Source: Candidatus Frankia nodulisporulans (GTDB lineage: Bacteria; Actinomycetota; Actinomycetes; Frankiales; Frankiaceae). Taken from it: a stretch of 47,003 nucleotides of DNA. Positions 15,899-24,465 of the stretch are shown here, in pieces. The notes beneath the pieces are model-generated. The model was not told the origin of the DNA. It searched no databases and was given only the letters and a program-made list of their open reading frames with translations. The stretch's first letter is position 1. Each line of letters begins with the position of its first letter. Where the stretch lies: assembly GCF_902806475.1 (NCBI RefSeq), contig NZ_CADCWS010000009.1, positions 1 through 47,003 on the forward strand, given 5' to 3'. The translations under genes and the position numbers were made by a program.

Positions 15899-17425
15899 TC
15901 AGCTGCGCTCGAAGCCGCGCTGGCGCTCCCGGTCGGTGACGGTCCGCTCGTGGCCGGTCAGTTCGACCTCGGCCGCATGGGCTAGGTGGGCGACGACCCG
16001 TTCGCCGAAGGCCGCCCGGGCGACGGGGCTGGACCGCCACCGGTCGACGGCGGCGCGCAGCGTCGTCGGCAGCGGAGGCAGGCCGGGCATCGTGAACGCG
16101 TTACCGACCCGTCCGGGCTCCAGTTCCAGCCCGTGGCGAACTCCGTACAGGCCGGCGGCGAGGATACCGGCGACGGCCAGGTACGGGTTCGCGTCCCCAC
16201 CGGGCACCCGGTGCTCGATGCGCAGGCCTGCCCCGGCACCGACCACCCGCACCGCGCAGGTCCGGTTGTCCCGGCCCCAGCTGATCCCGGTCGGGGCGAA
16301 CGCCCCGGGAGCGAGGCGCTTGTAGGAGTTGACGTTCGGTGCGAACAGCAGCGTGAAGTCGGCCAGGCAGGCCAGCTGCCCCGCCACGAAGGAGCACATC
16401 AGGGGTGACATGCCGACGGTGTCCGTGCGGGCGGGCCGTCCGGGTCGGTGAGGAGGCCGCCCGGTCCCAGCGCCGGCTCCGTCACCGGGTGCGTCGTGCT
16501 GGTCGGGGGCGGCCGCGAAGACGGGTTCCGCGCTGGTGACGTCGCGCAGGGACAGGTGGATGTGGCAGGAGTTGCCCTCGCCCTGGTCGTACTTCGCCAT
16601 GAAGGTCAACGCCTGCCCGCCGGCCGCGGCGATCCGCTTCGCGGTGATCTTGTACAGGGCGTGGATGTCGCAGGCCGCCAGCGCCTCGGCGTACCGGAAC
16701 ACGATCTCGTACTGGCCCGGATGGACCTCCCCCCGGGCCGATTCCACCGCGATGCCGGCCTCGCGCATCGCCAGCCGGATGCGCCGGGTCAGATCGTCCA
16801 GCCCCTCCGTGCCGAACAGGGCGTAGTCGATGTTGTAGCGGCTGGCCGGGGTGAGTCCGGCCCACGAACGTCGGGCCGCGCGGTCGTAGGACTCGCGGAA
16901 GGCCAGAAACTCCAGTTCGGTGCCGACCAGGGCCTGCTGGCCCGCCTCGCGCAGCGCGTCGAGCTGACGGCGAAGGATGGCCCGGGGAGAGACGTCCACC
17001 ACCGTCCCGTCGGGCCAGTAGGCGTCCGCGAGGACCACCCCGCACGAGCGGCGCCACGGTGCCCGGCGAAGACTCGTCAGATCGGGGCGCAGCCGCAGGT
17101 CCCCGAAACCACCGTGCCAGGGGGTGTGCGGAAAGCCGTCGTCGGTCCGCATGTCGACGTCGACGGCGTGCAGGTAGGTGCAGGCCCCGAGCCCCTGGGG
17201 GAGCACCTCGTCGGCGAAGTGCTCCGGGGACACCGCGCTGCCGACCAGCCGGCCCTGCAGGTCGACGGTGGCCACGACCATCTCGTCGATCGGGTCGTCA
17301 CCGTGCATCAGTTCGTGCAGCGTCTGGGTTCCTCGACGGTCGGTCGCCTCGGCGGGTGCGGCGGCCGGGGGGGTGAGCTCCTGCCCCGACCGGGCGGGTG
17401 GAATCGGCGCCGGCAACGACGTCAT
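15899..17425 (-). CDS. Glutamine synthetase-like ligase, last gene of siderophore operon
   Basis: A 508-aa protein of the glutamine synthetase superfamily, nearest in look to gamma-glutamyl-polyamine/anilide synthetases and GSIII-like GlnA homologs. It has the GTELEFLAF glutamate-binding acidic strand, NSCHIHLSL (metal His), SYKRLAPGAF, SWGRDNRTCAVRV and EHRVPGGDANPYLAVAG. These suggest an active ATP-dependent amide-forming enzyme. The start at 17425 overlaps the upstream NIS synthetase stop as ATGA and has GGAG before it; ATG 17449 is less likely. True nitrogen-assimilating GS is seldom in such a cluster. A role joining glutamate or another acid to a (hydroxy)diamine of the siderophore is my inference. 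Confidence 0.87.
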   Translation of the reverse strand: MTSLPAPIPPARSGQELTPPAAAPAEATDRRGTQTLHELMHGDDPIDEMVVATVDLQGRLVGSAVSPEHFADEVLPQGLGACTYLHAVDVDMRTDDGFPHTPWHGGFGDLRLRPDLTSLRRAPWRRSCGVVLADAYWPDGTVVDVSPRAILRRQLDALREAGQQALVGTELEFLAFRESYDRAARRSWAGLTPASRYNIDYALFGTEGLDDLTRRIRLAMREAGIAVESARGEVHPGQYEIVFRYAEALAACDIHALYKITAKRIAAAGGQALTFMAKYDQGEGNSCHIHLSLRDVTSAEPVFAAAPDQHDAPGDGAGAGTGRPPHRPGRPARTDTVGMSPLMCSFVAGQLACLADFTLLFAPNVNSYKRLAPGAFAPTGISWGRDNRTCAVRVVGAGAGLRIEHRVPGGDANPYLAVAGILAAGLYGVRHGLELEPGRVGNAFTMPGLPPLPTTLRAAVDRWRSSPVARAAFGERVVAHLAHAAEVELTGHERTVTDRERQRGFERS

Positions 17426-19410
17426 GTGCTCTCCGTTCGTCCCGTCCATCTGGGCGGCGCCGGTGGGATGGGGCGGCCGGGCACACTGGCCACCGGATTG
17501 GCGACGGTACCCCGCATCAGGTCGAACCCGCCGTCACGTGCGGGTCGGTCGTGGAACCCGGCACCGGCGAACTGCTCTCGGTTCAGACAGACCCGGTCGA
17601 ATCGGGGGATGAGCAGGTCGACCTCGCCGAAGCGGGCGGCGAGCTCGGGGAAACGGGCGTGGTAGTCGTCCATCGTCGCGCGGACCAGCCCCCAGAACTC
17701 CTCCTCGTCGACCTCGAGATGATCGGCGACGAGGACCGAGAAGTAGCGGAAGTGCCCGGCGAAGACGGCGGAGAGCACCGCATGTGCGAGCTCGCGGCCG
17801 GGCCAGCGACGGCAGTGCTCGTCCACCGCCGCCGGCAGCGGCCCACGCTCGGGGAAGTGGCCGTCGACCAGTTCGACGTCCGCCCCGAAATCCTTGATCG
17901 CGATGCGCCGGGGGATCTGCTCGGCGTCGAAGACACACAGCACGTTCTCGCCATGTGGGGTGAACGCGACGCCGTAGCGGTACAGGAAGTGCAGCAGGCC
18001 GGGGAGCAGCGCGGTGAACAGCGCCCGTAGCCAGACCCGGGGTTCCTGGCCCGATCGGGCCACGAGTTCGGCGAGCAGCGATCTCCCGTCCGAGCCGATC
18101 ATGAGCAGCGACGCGAGGCTGCGGGCCCGCTCCCCCTCGGCCAGGTAGGCGTCCACCGGCTCCCGCCAGATCACCCCGAGCAGTTCGTGCAGGCGATACG
18201 GCGCCGCGGGCAGGGCCTCGTAGGCGCTGTGGCTGACGGCGGCCCCGGCGACCTCGGGCAGCGGCTGGAGACCGCTGACCTCACGCAGGAACGGGTCGGC
18301 GGCGCACAGTGCGAGCAGCCAGCGGGACACCGGCGGCCCGGCGAGGGCGTCGGCGGCCGACATCCCACGCCAGACCAGCGTGTTGCGGATCATCAGGGCG
18401 AGTTTGACGTTGCGCCGCCTCGGCCGGTCGACGTTGGCCAGGGTGCGCACCGCCTGCATCGGGACATAACGGTCCGGCGCCTCGCCCAGATGGACCAGGC
18501 GTCCCGTGGCCAGTTCCGCCGCGAACAGCGCGACGACCACGTTCTCCCACTGCCAGGGATGCACCGGAAGCCACACGTACACCGGCCCGGCCGGATCAGC
18601 GGCGGCGGCGGGCCGCGCGCTGCCCGAGGACGCCAGCTCGGCCAGGGTCGCCCTGAGCACCTCGGCGAACCGCAGCCGGACCGGCTCGTCGAGTTCCTGT
18701 GCCAGGAACCCGACCTGGCTCGGCTGACCGGAGAGTTCGGACCAGACAGCCAGGTCCGGATGGGCGGCGACCCACACCAGCCGGAAGGGACGATGGCTTT
18801 CGGGGCTGTAGCGCTCCACCGCCGCGGCGAAGCCGATGCGCCCCTTGTTCGCGACCAGGCAGGGGTGGCCGCTCTGACATCCCTCGAGGGCGGTGAGGGA
18901 CAGGTCCGCGAGCCGCGCCGCGGGCCGTGCGCCGGCCAGCAGCCGCGCATCGGCGGCCTGGGTCGCGAGCAGGTCCCGGATGACATCGGCGAGGACGGGA
19001 TCGGACCAGCCGAGCAGGGACTGCGCCTCCCGCAGGAACATCACCGGATCGTCCGCGGCCTGGTCCGCGCCGGCGGTGGGAGTCCGCGCCACGCTGGCGG
19101 ATTCGATCCACCAGGAACCGAACGTTCCGCGCCGGGCCTGGAAGCGGTAGTCGGCGTGGGCGGTCGGCACCCGGTAGGCCCGCACCGGACCCCGCCCGAT
19201 CGCGGCATCCGCCGGTCGGATGTCCGGGGGGCTCGTCACCCGGCCCGACCGGCCGGCCGCTGGCCCGATCTCCGGTTCGGCCAGGGGGGCGATCAGCTCC
19301 TCGTAGGCCAGCTCGGCGAGAAGTCGGACCAGCAGGGCCCGGCCGGCCTGCCGCCAGCGCGCGGCGGTCTCGCCCGCGGACGTCGGAGGGCACTCGACCG
19401 GGCCCGTCAC
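17422..19410 (-). CDS. IucA/IucC family (NIS) siderophore synthetase, second copy
   Basis: A 662-aa NRPS-independent siderophore synthetase. These enzymes adenylate a carboxylate, typically citrate, and condense it with an amine or hydroxylamine. Visible are SGHPCLVANKGRIGF (substrate/ATP motif), HPWQWENVV, NVKLALMIRNTLVWRG, and the C-terminal FhuF-like part with AFTPHGENVLCVFD and IKDFGADVELVDG. I placed the start at GTG 19410, overlapping the monooxygenase stop (GTGA). The open frame continues upstream to 20688, but only as antisense-free readthrough over the monooxygenase in another frame. Together with the other NIS enzyme it would perform the two couplings of a bis-amide siderophore. Confidence 0.93.
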   Translation of the reverse strand: MTGPVECPPTSAGETAARWRQAGRALLVRLLAELAYEELIAPLAEPEIGPAAGRSGRVTSPPDIRPADAAIGRGPVRAYRVPTAHADYRFQARRGTFGSWWIESASVARTPTAGADQAADDPVMFLREAQSLLGWSDPVLADVIRDLLATQAADARLLAGARPAARLADLSLTALEGCQSGHPCLVANKGRIGFAAAVERYSPESHRPFRLVWVAAHPDLAVWSELSGQPSQVGFLAQELDEPVRLRFAEVLRATLAELASSGSARPAAAADPAGPVYVWLPVHPWQWENVVVALFAAELATGRLVHLGEAPDRYVPMQAVRTLANVDRPRRRNVKLALMIRNTLVWRGMSAADALAGPPVSRWLLALCAADPFLREVSGLQPLPEVAGAAVSHSAYEALPAAPYRLHELLGVIWREPVDAYLAEGERARSLASLLMIGSDGRSLLAELVARSGQEPRVWLRALFTALLPGLLHFLYRYGVAFTPHGENVLCVFDAEQIPRRIAIKDFGADVELVDGHFPERGPLPAAVDEHCRRWPGRELAHAVLSAVFAGHFRYFSVLVADHLEVDEEEFWGLVRATMDDYHARFPELAARFGEVDLLIPRFDRVCLNREQFAGAGFHDRPARDGGFDLMRGTVANPVASVPGRPIPPAPPRWTGRTEST

Positions 19411-20978
19411 GGTCGTACCCGATCGAGGATCCCCGGATCGGGCCGGGTGGCACCTGGGACGTCGGCGGTCCGGATGCTGGCCGCGGTGTCGGTGTCGGTG
19501 GCGGTGGCGGGGGCAGCGCCGGTGCCGGGGTGGGTGGCCGCTGGCGGTGGCGCGGGCGGCGGGGCGCCGAAGGTGGTGAACGCGTTGGGCGGCGGGAGCC
19601 GGTGGGCGCGCCCACCGGTCAGGTCGTCGAGGATCACGGCGGATCGCCACGCACCGAGACCCAGATCGGGGGCGCCGACCCCATGGGTGTGCAGCTCGGC
19701 GTTCTGGACGTAGATGCGTCCGGTGACCTCGGAGGTGGTCGCCACGCGATAGCGGTCGTCGACCACGAACCGCCCGTTGGCGTCGAGCTCGAGCAGGCCC
19801 GCGATCGGACCCAGCAGGCTGGGGCGACGGGCGGCGTACCCGGTGGCCAGCACGACGGCGTCCGCGGCCAGCGCGAAGGGGACGTCCTGCTCCCGATGGC
19901 GGCAGGCGAGGGTGATCTCGTCGCGCTCGTGGCACTGGCTCGCCGTCTCGACCGTGACACCCGGCAGCAGCGTGGCCCCAGGCTCGCCGCCGTCGATGGT
20001 GCGCTCGTAGAGCAGGTCGTAGATCTGCGCGATCGTGTCCGTGTCGATCGCCTTGTGCAGCTGCCACTGCGCCGGCACGAGGGCGTCCTTGCGGTGCTGG
20101 GCCAGACCATGGAAGTAGCGCACGTGGTCGGGGGTGAACTGTTCGAGTCCGAGCTTGGAGTACTCCATCGGGGCGAAGGCGGGGGTGCGGGTCACCCAGG
20201 TCAGATGACGGCCCGCCGGCGCGGGGCCACGCAGCAGGTCGGCGACGATCTCCGCCCCCGACTGGCCCGATCCGACCACGGTGATCCGGGGCCGGTCGGC
20301 CAGTTCCGCCCGGCGCTGCCGGTAGTGCGCGCTGTGGAAGGCCCGATCGGGGGAGACACCGGTGAAGGCGGCCGGAACGGCCGGTTCGGTGCCGATGCCG
20401 AGGACCAGATTCCGGGCGTGGATCACCCGAGCGGACCAGGCCCTGGTCGGTTCGGGGGACGCGTCCCCATCCTGGGGGGAACCGCTGCGGCGCAGCGTGA
20501 CCCGGAACAGGCCGGCGGTGGCGTCCCAGTGGACGGCCTCGGCCCGGACACCGAAGTGCGTCGAGGGCAGACCGCGGGCGACCCAGCGGCAGTAGGCGTC
20601 GTACTCCCGCCGCGGAATGTGGAAGCGTTCGTAGAAGTAGAAGCGAAACAGCCGGTCGTGGGCCCGCAGGTAGGACAGGAACGACCACCGGCTGGTCGGA
20701 TCGATGAGTGTGACCAGATCGGCCAGGAACGGCACCTGCAACGTGGTGCCGTCCAGCAGCAGCCCCGGATGCCAGCTGAAGGCCGGCGCCTGGTCGACAA
20801 AAACGGACCGCACGGCGGGCAGGCCGTCGGCGAGCGCGGCCAGCGACAGGTTGAACGGACCGAGCCCGATCCCGACGACGTCGTAGACGGTGTCCTGCGG
20901 CCGGGACGGACCGGACCCGGCCGGCTCGCTGGCCGGCACGCTCCGGTCACCGCCGGCGGTCGCAACGGGGGATCTCAC
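19407..20978 (-). CDS. L-lysine/ornithine/diamine N-monooxygenase (IucD/RhbE-like)
   Basis: A 523-aa flavin-dependent N-hydroxylating monooxygenase that makes the hydroxylamine later converted to a hydroxamate iron ligand. The FAD motif GIGLGPFNLSLA (residues 36-47), the NADPH motif VVGSGQSGAEI and the ATGYAARRP signature are visible. The N-terminal ~30 residues and the Ala/Pro/Thr-rich C-tail are probably disordered. The GTG start overlaps the preceding stop as GTGA, and its own stop overlaps the next start likewise. Because diaminobutyrate enzymes head the operon, the likely substrate is 1,3-diaminopropane, as for RhbE, rather than lysine; this is inferred. Confidence 0.94.
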   Translation of the reverse strand: MRSPVATAGGDRSVPASEPAGSGPSRPQDTVYDVVGIGLGPFNLSLAALADGLPAVRSVFVDQAPAFSWHPGLLLDGTTLQVPFLADLVTLIDPTSRWSFLSYLRAHDRLFRFYFYERFHIPRREYDAYCRWVARGLPSTHFGVRAEAVHWDATAGLFRVTLRRSGSPQDGDASPEPTRAWSARVIHARNLVLGIGTEPAVPAAFTGVSPDRAFHSAHYRQRRAELADRPRITVVGSGQSGAEIVADLLRGPAPAGRHLTWVTRTPAFAPMEYSKLGLEQFTPDHVRYFHGLAQHRKDALVPAQWQLHKAIDTDTIAQIYDLLYERTIDGGEPGATLLPGVTVETASQCHERDEITLACRHREQDVPFALAADAVVLATGYAARRPSLLGPIAGLLELDANGRFVVDDRYRVATTSEVTGRIYVQNAELHTHGVGAPDLGLGAWRSAVILDDLTGGRAHRLPPPNAFTTFGAPPPAPPPAATHPGTGAAPATATDTDTAASIRTADVPGATRPDPGILDRVRP

Positions 20979-22846
20979 GGGGCGCCCTCCAACAGCGGAT
21001 TCGGAATCTGCACGTAGACCGACTGGGTGGTCACCGGCCCGATCAGTTCGTCACGTCCGTCGACCAGGGTCCGCAGATTGCCCTTGCTGGGCAACGTGGT
21101 GGCGCCGAGCAGAGCCGACAGCAGCCGGCGACGAGCTCGCGGCGGGCGGTGGTCAGCCTGGCCCGTGCGGGCGGTGCGGTCCAGCCGCGTGAGCAGCGCG
21201 CGGACCCGGCCAAGGAGGCGGTGTTCGTCGGCGACACCGGCCGCTCCCAGCGCGCCGACGACCGCGAACACGTTGTTCACGAACAGGTAGTAGATGATCC
21301 GATCGATGATCAGCGTGTCCGGGAACACCACGTCGAGCCCGGTGGCGAAGCCCGGGAGCAGACGGCGCGTGGTCTCGACGGCCGACTCGCCGATGTAGTA
21401 GCCCTGGCTGTCGCGGTACCAGCCGGCCACCGGCCAGCCATCGTCGTCCAGGCTGACCAGGGTGTTCTGCAGATGCGCCTCGATCCCGACCCCGTGGTGC
21501 AGGTAGAGGTCCAGCACGGGGGTCACCAGGACGGCCAGGTACCGGTCGAACCACGCCTCGGCGAGGCTCCCGAGCGACTCGGTGTGGCGGGTGTGGCGGG
21601 CGATCAGCAGTGCGGGAAGCATCGCGGCGCGGGCCCGGCCGAGGCCGTCCACCGCCCGATCGGGCCGGATGGTGAGCAGGGCGGACAGGCACACCGCCCG
21701 ATCGGCGGGCCCGAACGGATTGGTCCGCAGGGCCGTCTCCAGGCCCGGTGCGTCGACGGCGACCCAGTGCGGCTCCCCGATCAGATGGAAGGCGGGATGC
21801 CGGGCGGCGAGGGCGGCGCCGAGCCCGGCGTCGACCAGCCGGGTGATCGTCTCGGCCAGGCGCAGCTCGTCACGCAGCAGGACCCGCCGGGAGTTGGTGA
21901 TGCGCAGGCCCAACGACAGTTTCAGCATCACCGCGCGGTCCGGCCGCCAGACCGACCGCACCGAGGTGGTGGCGTGCCAGGCGGCACCGGCGACGCCGAG
22001 GTCGACCAGCCGGCCGTCCGCGAGCAGCGCGCCGACCGGCCCGGCCGGGTCGGAAAGCAGCTCCCGGGCCTGCCAGGGGTGCGCCGGGATCGGCACGAAC
22101 CCAGCCGGCGGTGGGCCGCCGTCGTACAGGTCGGTGAGCAGCCGGATCAGGTCCGTGTGGGGGGCGGCACCGGACATGGCCAGAACGGTGGGGTGCGCGG
22201 CGAACCAGTGCAGGGCGAACGAGCCCCCCCGTTCGGGGGAGTAGCGGGCGATCGCCTCGTCGGAGGCGCCGTGGCGGCTCTGCGCCGCCGGGTGGAACGG
22301 ATGTCCGGTGAGGGATGCCTGCTCCGCGACCAGAAAGGGCGCTTGGCGGACCGGCAGGGCCGACGCCGACGCTGCCAGGGCCGGTGCGGGCAGGGCCGAC
22401 GCCGGGTGCGGGGATGCGCGGCGGGCCTGGAGATGGCCGGCGATCCGGGCGGTCGCCTCGGTGATGCGTTGCAGGGCGGTCAGGCTCGCCGTCGACGGGC
22501 CCCGCTCGCCGGTGATCTCCTCGACGATCAGCGCCGCGAGCAGGCCGGCGCTGATCGGTCCGGCCGAGGTCCCGTCCGCACCGACCAGTTCGGGCTGGTC
22601 GAAGCGGTGCCAGCCGGTCGGTGAGCGATAGGTCAGTCGAAGGCGCACGCGCAGCCCCGAGGCCAGCAGCGGCACCCAGACGGTGTCCGAGTCGGTCCTG
22701 GCCGCCGGCAGGAGATCGCTTTCCCGCAGCCAGCAGCGCAGCAGGGTCTCCGCGGTGATGTCGGCGGCGACGACAGCCACGTTCGGCTGTCCACCGAGCG
22801 CGCCATCCGCACCCGTGCCCACGTCCGCTCCGGCCTGGTGGCTCAC
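20975..22846 (-). CDS. IucA/IucC family (NIS) siderophore synthetase, first copy
   Basis: A 623-aa NIS synthetase paired with the larger one downstream. Conserved elements are TGHPFHPAAQSRHG, YSPERGGSFALHWFAAHPTV, PIPAHPWQARELL, MLKLSLGLRITNSRR, and GIEAHLQNTLVSLDDDGWP with GWYRDSQGYY in the FhuF-like C-terminal part. The usual Lys of the GHPxHPxxKxRxG motif is Gln-Ser here, which may matter for specificity. GTG 22846 overlaps the decarboxylase stop (GTGA). Divergence between the two copies suggests sequential couplings to the two ends of citrate or to different carboxylates, as for RhbC and RhbF. The acyl acceptor is inferred, not shown. Confidence 0.93.
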   Translation of the reverse strand: MSHQAGADVGTGADGALGGQPNVAVVAADITAETLLRCWLRESDLLPAARTDSDTVWVPLLASGLRVRLRLTYRSPTGWHRFDQPELVGADGTSAGPISAGLLAALIVEEITGERGPSTASLTALQRITEATARIAGHLQARRASPHPASALPAPALAASASALPVRQAPFLVAEQASLTGHPFHPAAQSRHGASDEAIARYSPERGGSFALHWFAAHPTVLAMSGAAPHTDLIRLLTDLYDGGPPPAGFVPIPAHPWQARELLSDPAGPVGALLADGRLVDLGVAGAAWHATTSVRSVWRPDRAVMLKLSLGLRITNSRRVLLRDELRLAETITRLVDAGLGAALAARHPAFHLIGEPHWVAVDAPGLETALRTNPFGPADRAVCLSALLTIRPDRAVDGLGRARAAMLPALLIARHTRHTESLGSLAEAWFDRYLAVLVTPVLDLYLHHGVGIEAHLQNTLVSLDDDGWPVAGWYRDSQGYYIGESAVETTRRLLPGFATGLDVVFPDTLIIDRIIYYLFVNNVFAVVGALGAAGVADEHRLLGRVRALLTRLDRTARTGQADHRPPRARRRLLSALLGATTLPSKGNLRTLVDGRDELIGPVTTQSVYVQIPNPLLEGAP

Positions 22847-24465
22847 GGCGCGGTTCTCCTGGGGGGCGGCTCCTCGTCCGTGGCCTGGCCCGGTTGGGCC
22901 AGCAGATCACCGGTCGTGGCGATCAGGCGCAGCAGCGCCGTCACATCCGCCTGGGTGGCAGCCGGGTTGAGCAGGGTGAGCTTGAGCTGGACCGATCGTC
23001 GCGGCCCGGTCCGGGTGCGGCCGATGACGGCCCGACCGTCATGGAGCAGCCGGCGCCGGATCCGCGCGTTCACCTCGTCCGGATCGCCCGGGCCGGTCGG
23101 GCGGTAGCGAAAGACGACGGTGCTCAGCGTGACGGGGAAGGCGAGTTCCAGCCGCGGATCGGCGGCCACCTGCCGCTGCGCGTGCAGCGCGAGCTCGTGG
23201 CAGGCGTCCACCCGGCTGCCCAGACCGCGACGGCCGAGCGCGCGCAGGGTCACGGCGATCGGGAAGCTGTCGGGTCGCCGGGTGGTGCGCAGTGAACGGT
23301 CGAGCAGGCTCGGGTAGCCCGCCGCCTCGTCGTCGTCCGCCCGCAGGTAGTCCGCGTGGGCGGCCCGCAGGCTGGGCCAGCCGTCCGGACGGGGGGTGAG
23401 GAACACCCCGGCCGGCGCCGGCTGCCACCCCCACTTGTGCAGGTCCAGCGCGACCGAGTCGGCCTCGGTGAGGCCGGTCAGCAGCCCGGCCAGGCGCGTG
23501 GAGAACAACGCCCCGCCGCCGTAGGCCGCGTCGACGTGCAGCCAGCCGCGGGTGGTGGGATCGACGGGGGGCACGTCCGGGCGATGCGCCGCCGCCGGCC
23601 CGCCGGTGGCCCAGGGCCTACGGCGGTGCTCCGCGAGCGCCGCCGCGATCTGGGGCAGGGGGTCGATCGCGCCGGCGTCGGTGGTGCCGGCCGTGGCGAC
23701 CACCACGGCCGGCCCCTCGTGTTCGGCCAGCGCCTGACGCAACAGGTCGACCCGCATCCGGTCGTGCTCGTCGGTGGGAATCTCGACGACCCCCGGGTCG
23801 GGCAGGCCGAGCACGGCGGCGGCCCGGTCCACCGACAGGTGCGCGGCACTCGAGCGGAACACCCGCGGCGCACGTCGGTCGTGGTGCGCCGCGCGGCCCA
23901 AGGCCGCGTCCCGGGCCAGCAGCAGGCCCAGCAGGTTGGACTCGCTGCCGCCGGTGGTGATCGTGCCGGTGGCCCGCCGGGGATCGAAGCCGACCAGCGT
24001 CGCGAGGGCGGCGACGACCTCGGTCTCCACCGTCGTCGCCGCCGGCGCCTGATCCCAGGAGTCCAGGGAGGGATTGAGCGCGCTGACCGCGAGGTCCGCG
24101 GCCACGGCCACCGGCAGCGGTGGGCAGTGCAGATGGGCGGCGCACCAGGGATCCGCCGGTGCCACGCTGCCCGCGGCAAGCGCGGTGACCAGGTCGGTCA
24201 GCGCCGCCGCGGCGCCGATCCCGTCCGCGGTCAACAGCCCGGACGGCTCCGTCGGCTCCGTCGGCTCCGTCGGTTCCGTCGGTTCCGTCGGGTCGCTGGT
24301 CCCCTCGGGGGAGGCGCCCAGCGCCGCGAGGATGTCGGCCCGCACCCGCGCGGGCCCACCGGCGGGCAGCGGGCCGCCTCGTCGGCGTTGCCCGTCGTCC
24401 AGCGCGGCCAGACACAGAGTGACGAGTTCGGCGAGTACCAGCGGGGGCCCGGCTGGACTACTCAT
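22843..24465 (-). CDS. PLP-dependent decarboxylase, probable L-2,4-diaminobutyrate decarboxylase
   Basis: A 540-aa group II (aromatic/glutamate-type) PLP decarboxylase. TGGSESNLLGLLLARD, VVVATAGTTDAGAIDPL, HVDAAYGGGALFS and the Schiff-base lysine in LDLHKWGWQPAP (Lys344) are present. Directly following a diaminobutyrate aminotransferase with a 4-nt overlap, it most likely converts L-2,4-diaminobutyrate to 1,3-diaminopropane, as RhbB does. Lysine decarboxylase (DesA-like) is the alternative but would leave the aminotransferase unexplained. An N-terminal (Thr-Glu-Pro)n run is encoded by a 9-bp repeat. The ATG start overlaps the upstream stop as ATGA. Confidence 0.9.
   Translation of the reverse strand: MSSPAGPPLVLAELVTLCLAALDDGQRRRGGPLPAGGPARVRADILAALGASPEGTSDPTEPTEPTEPTEPTEPSGLLTADGIGAAAALTDLVTALAAGSVAPADPWCAAHLHCPPLPVAVAADLAVSALNPSLDSWDQAPAATTVETEVVAALATLVGFDPRRATGTITTGGSESNLLGLLLARDAALGRAAHHDRRAPRVFRSSAAHLSVDRAAAVLGLPDPGVVEIPTDEHDRMRVDLLRQALAEHEGPAVVVATAGTTDAGAIDPLPQIAAALAEHRRRPWATGGPAAAHRPDVPPVDPTTRGWLHVDAAYGGGALFSTRLAGLLTGLTEADSVALDLHKWGWQPAPAGVFLTPRPDGWPSLRAAHADYLRADDDEAAGYPSLLDRSLRTTRRPDSFPIAVTLRALGRRGLGSRVDACHELALHAQRQVAADPRLELAFPVTLSTVVFRYRPTGPGDPDEVNARIRRRLLHDGRAVIGRTRTGPRRSVQLKLTLLNPAATQADVTALLRLIATTGDLLAQPGQATDEEPPPRRTAP
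24245..24289 (-). repeat. 9-bp tandem repeat, 5 copies, inside decarboxylase gene
   Basis: Five adjacent 9-mers on the plus strand, three GGCTCCGTC and two GGTTCCGTC, encode a Thr-Glu-Pro run in the N-terminal linker of the decarboxylase. Copy changes keep the frame. Confidence 0.9.

Noticed and set aside
17422-20688. A single 1088-aa frame covering the NIS synthetase and most of the monooxygenase
   Set aside because: Only the part from 19410 down matches IucA/IucC. The upstream part is Arg/Pro-rich shadow of the monooxygenase, and GTG 19410 makes a GTGA overlap like the operon's other junctions.
22843-24465. Desferrioxamine-type lysine decarboxylase (DesA) reading
   Set aside because: Des clusters lack a diaminobutyrate aminotransferase and use one NIS synthetase plus an acyltransferase; this context fits diaminobutyrate better, though substrate is not proven.
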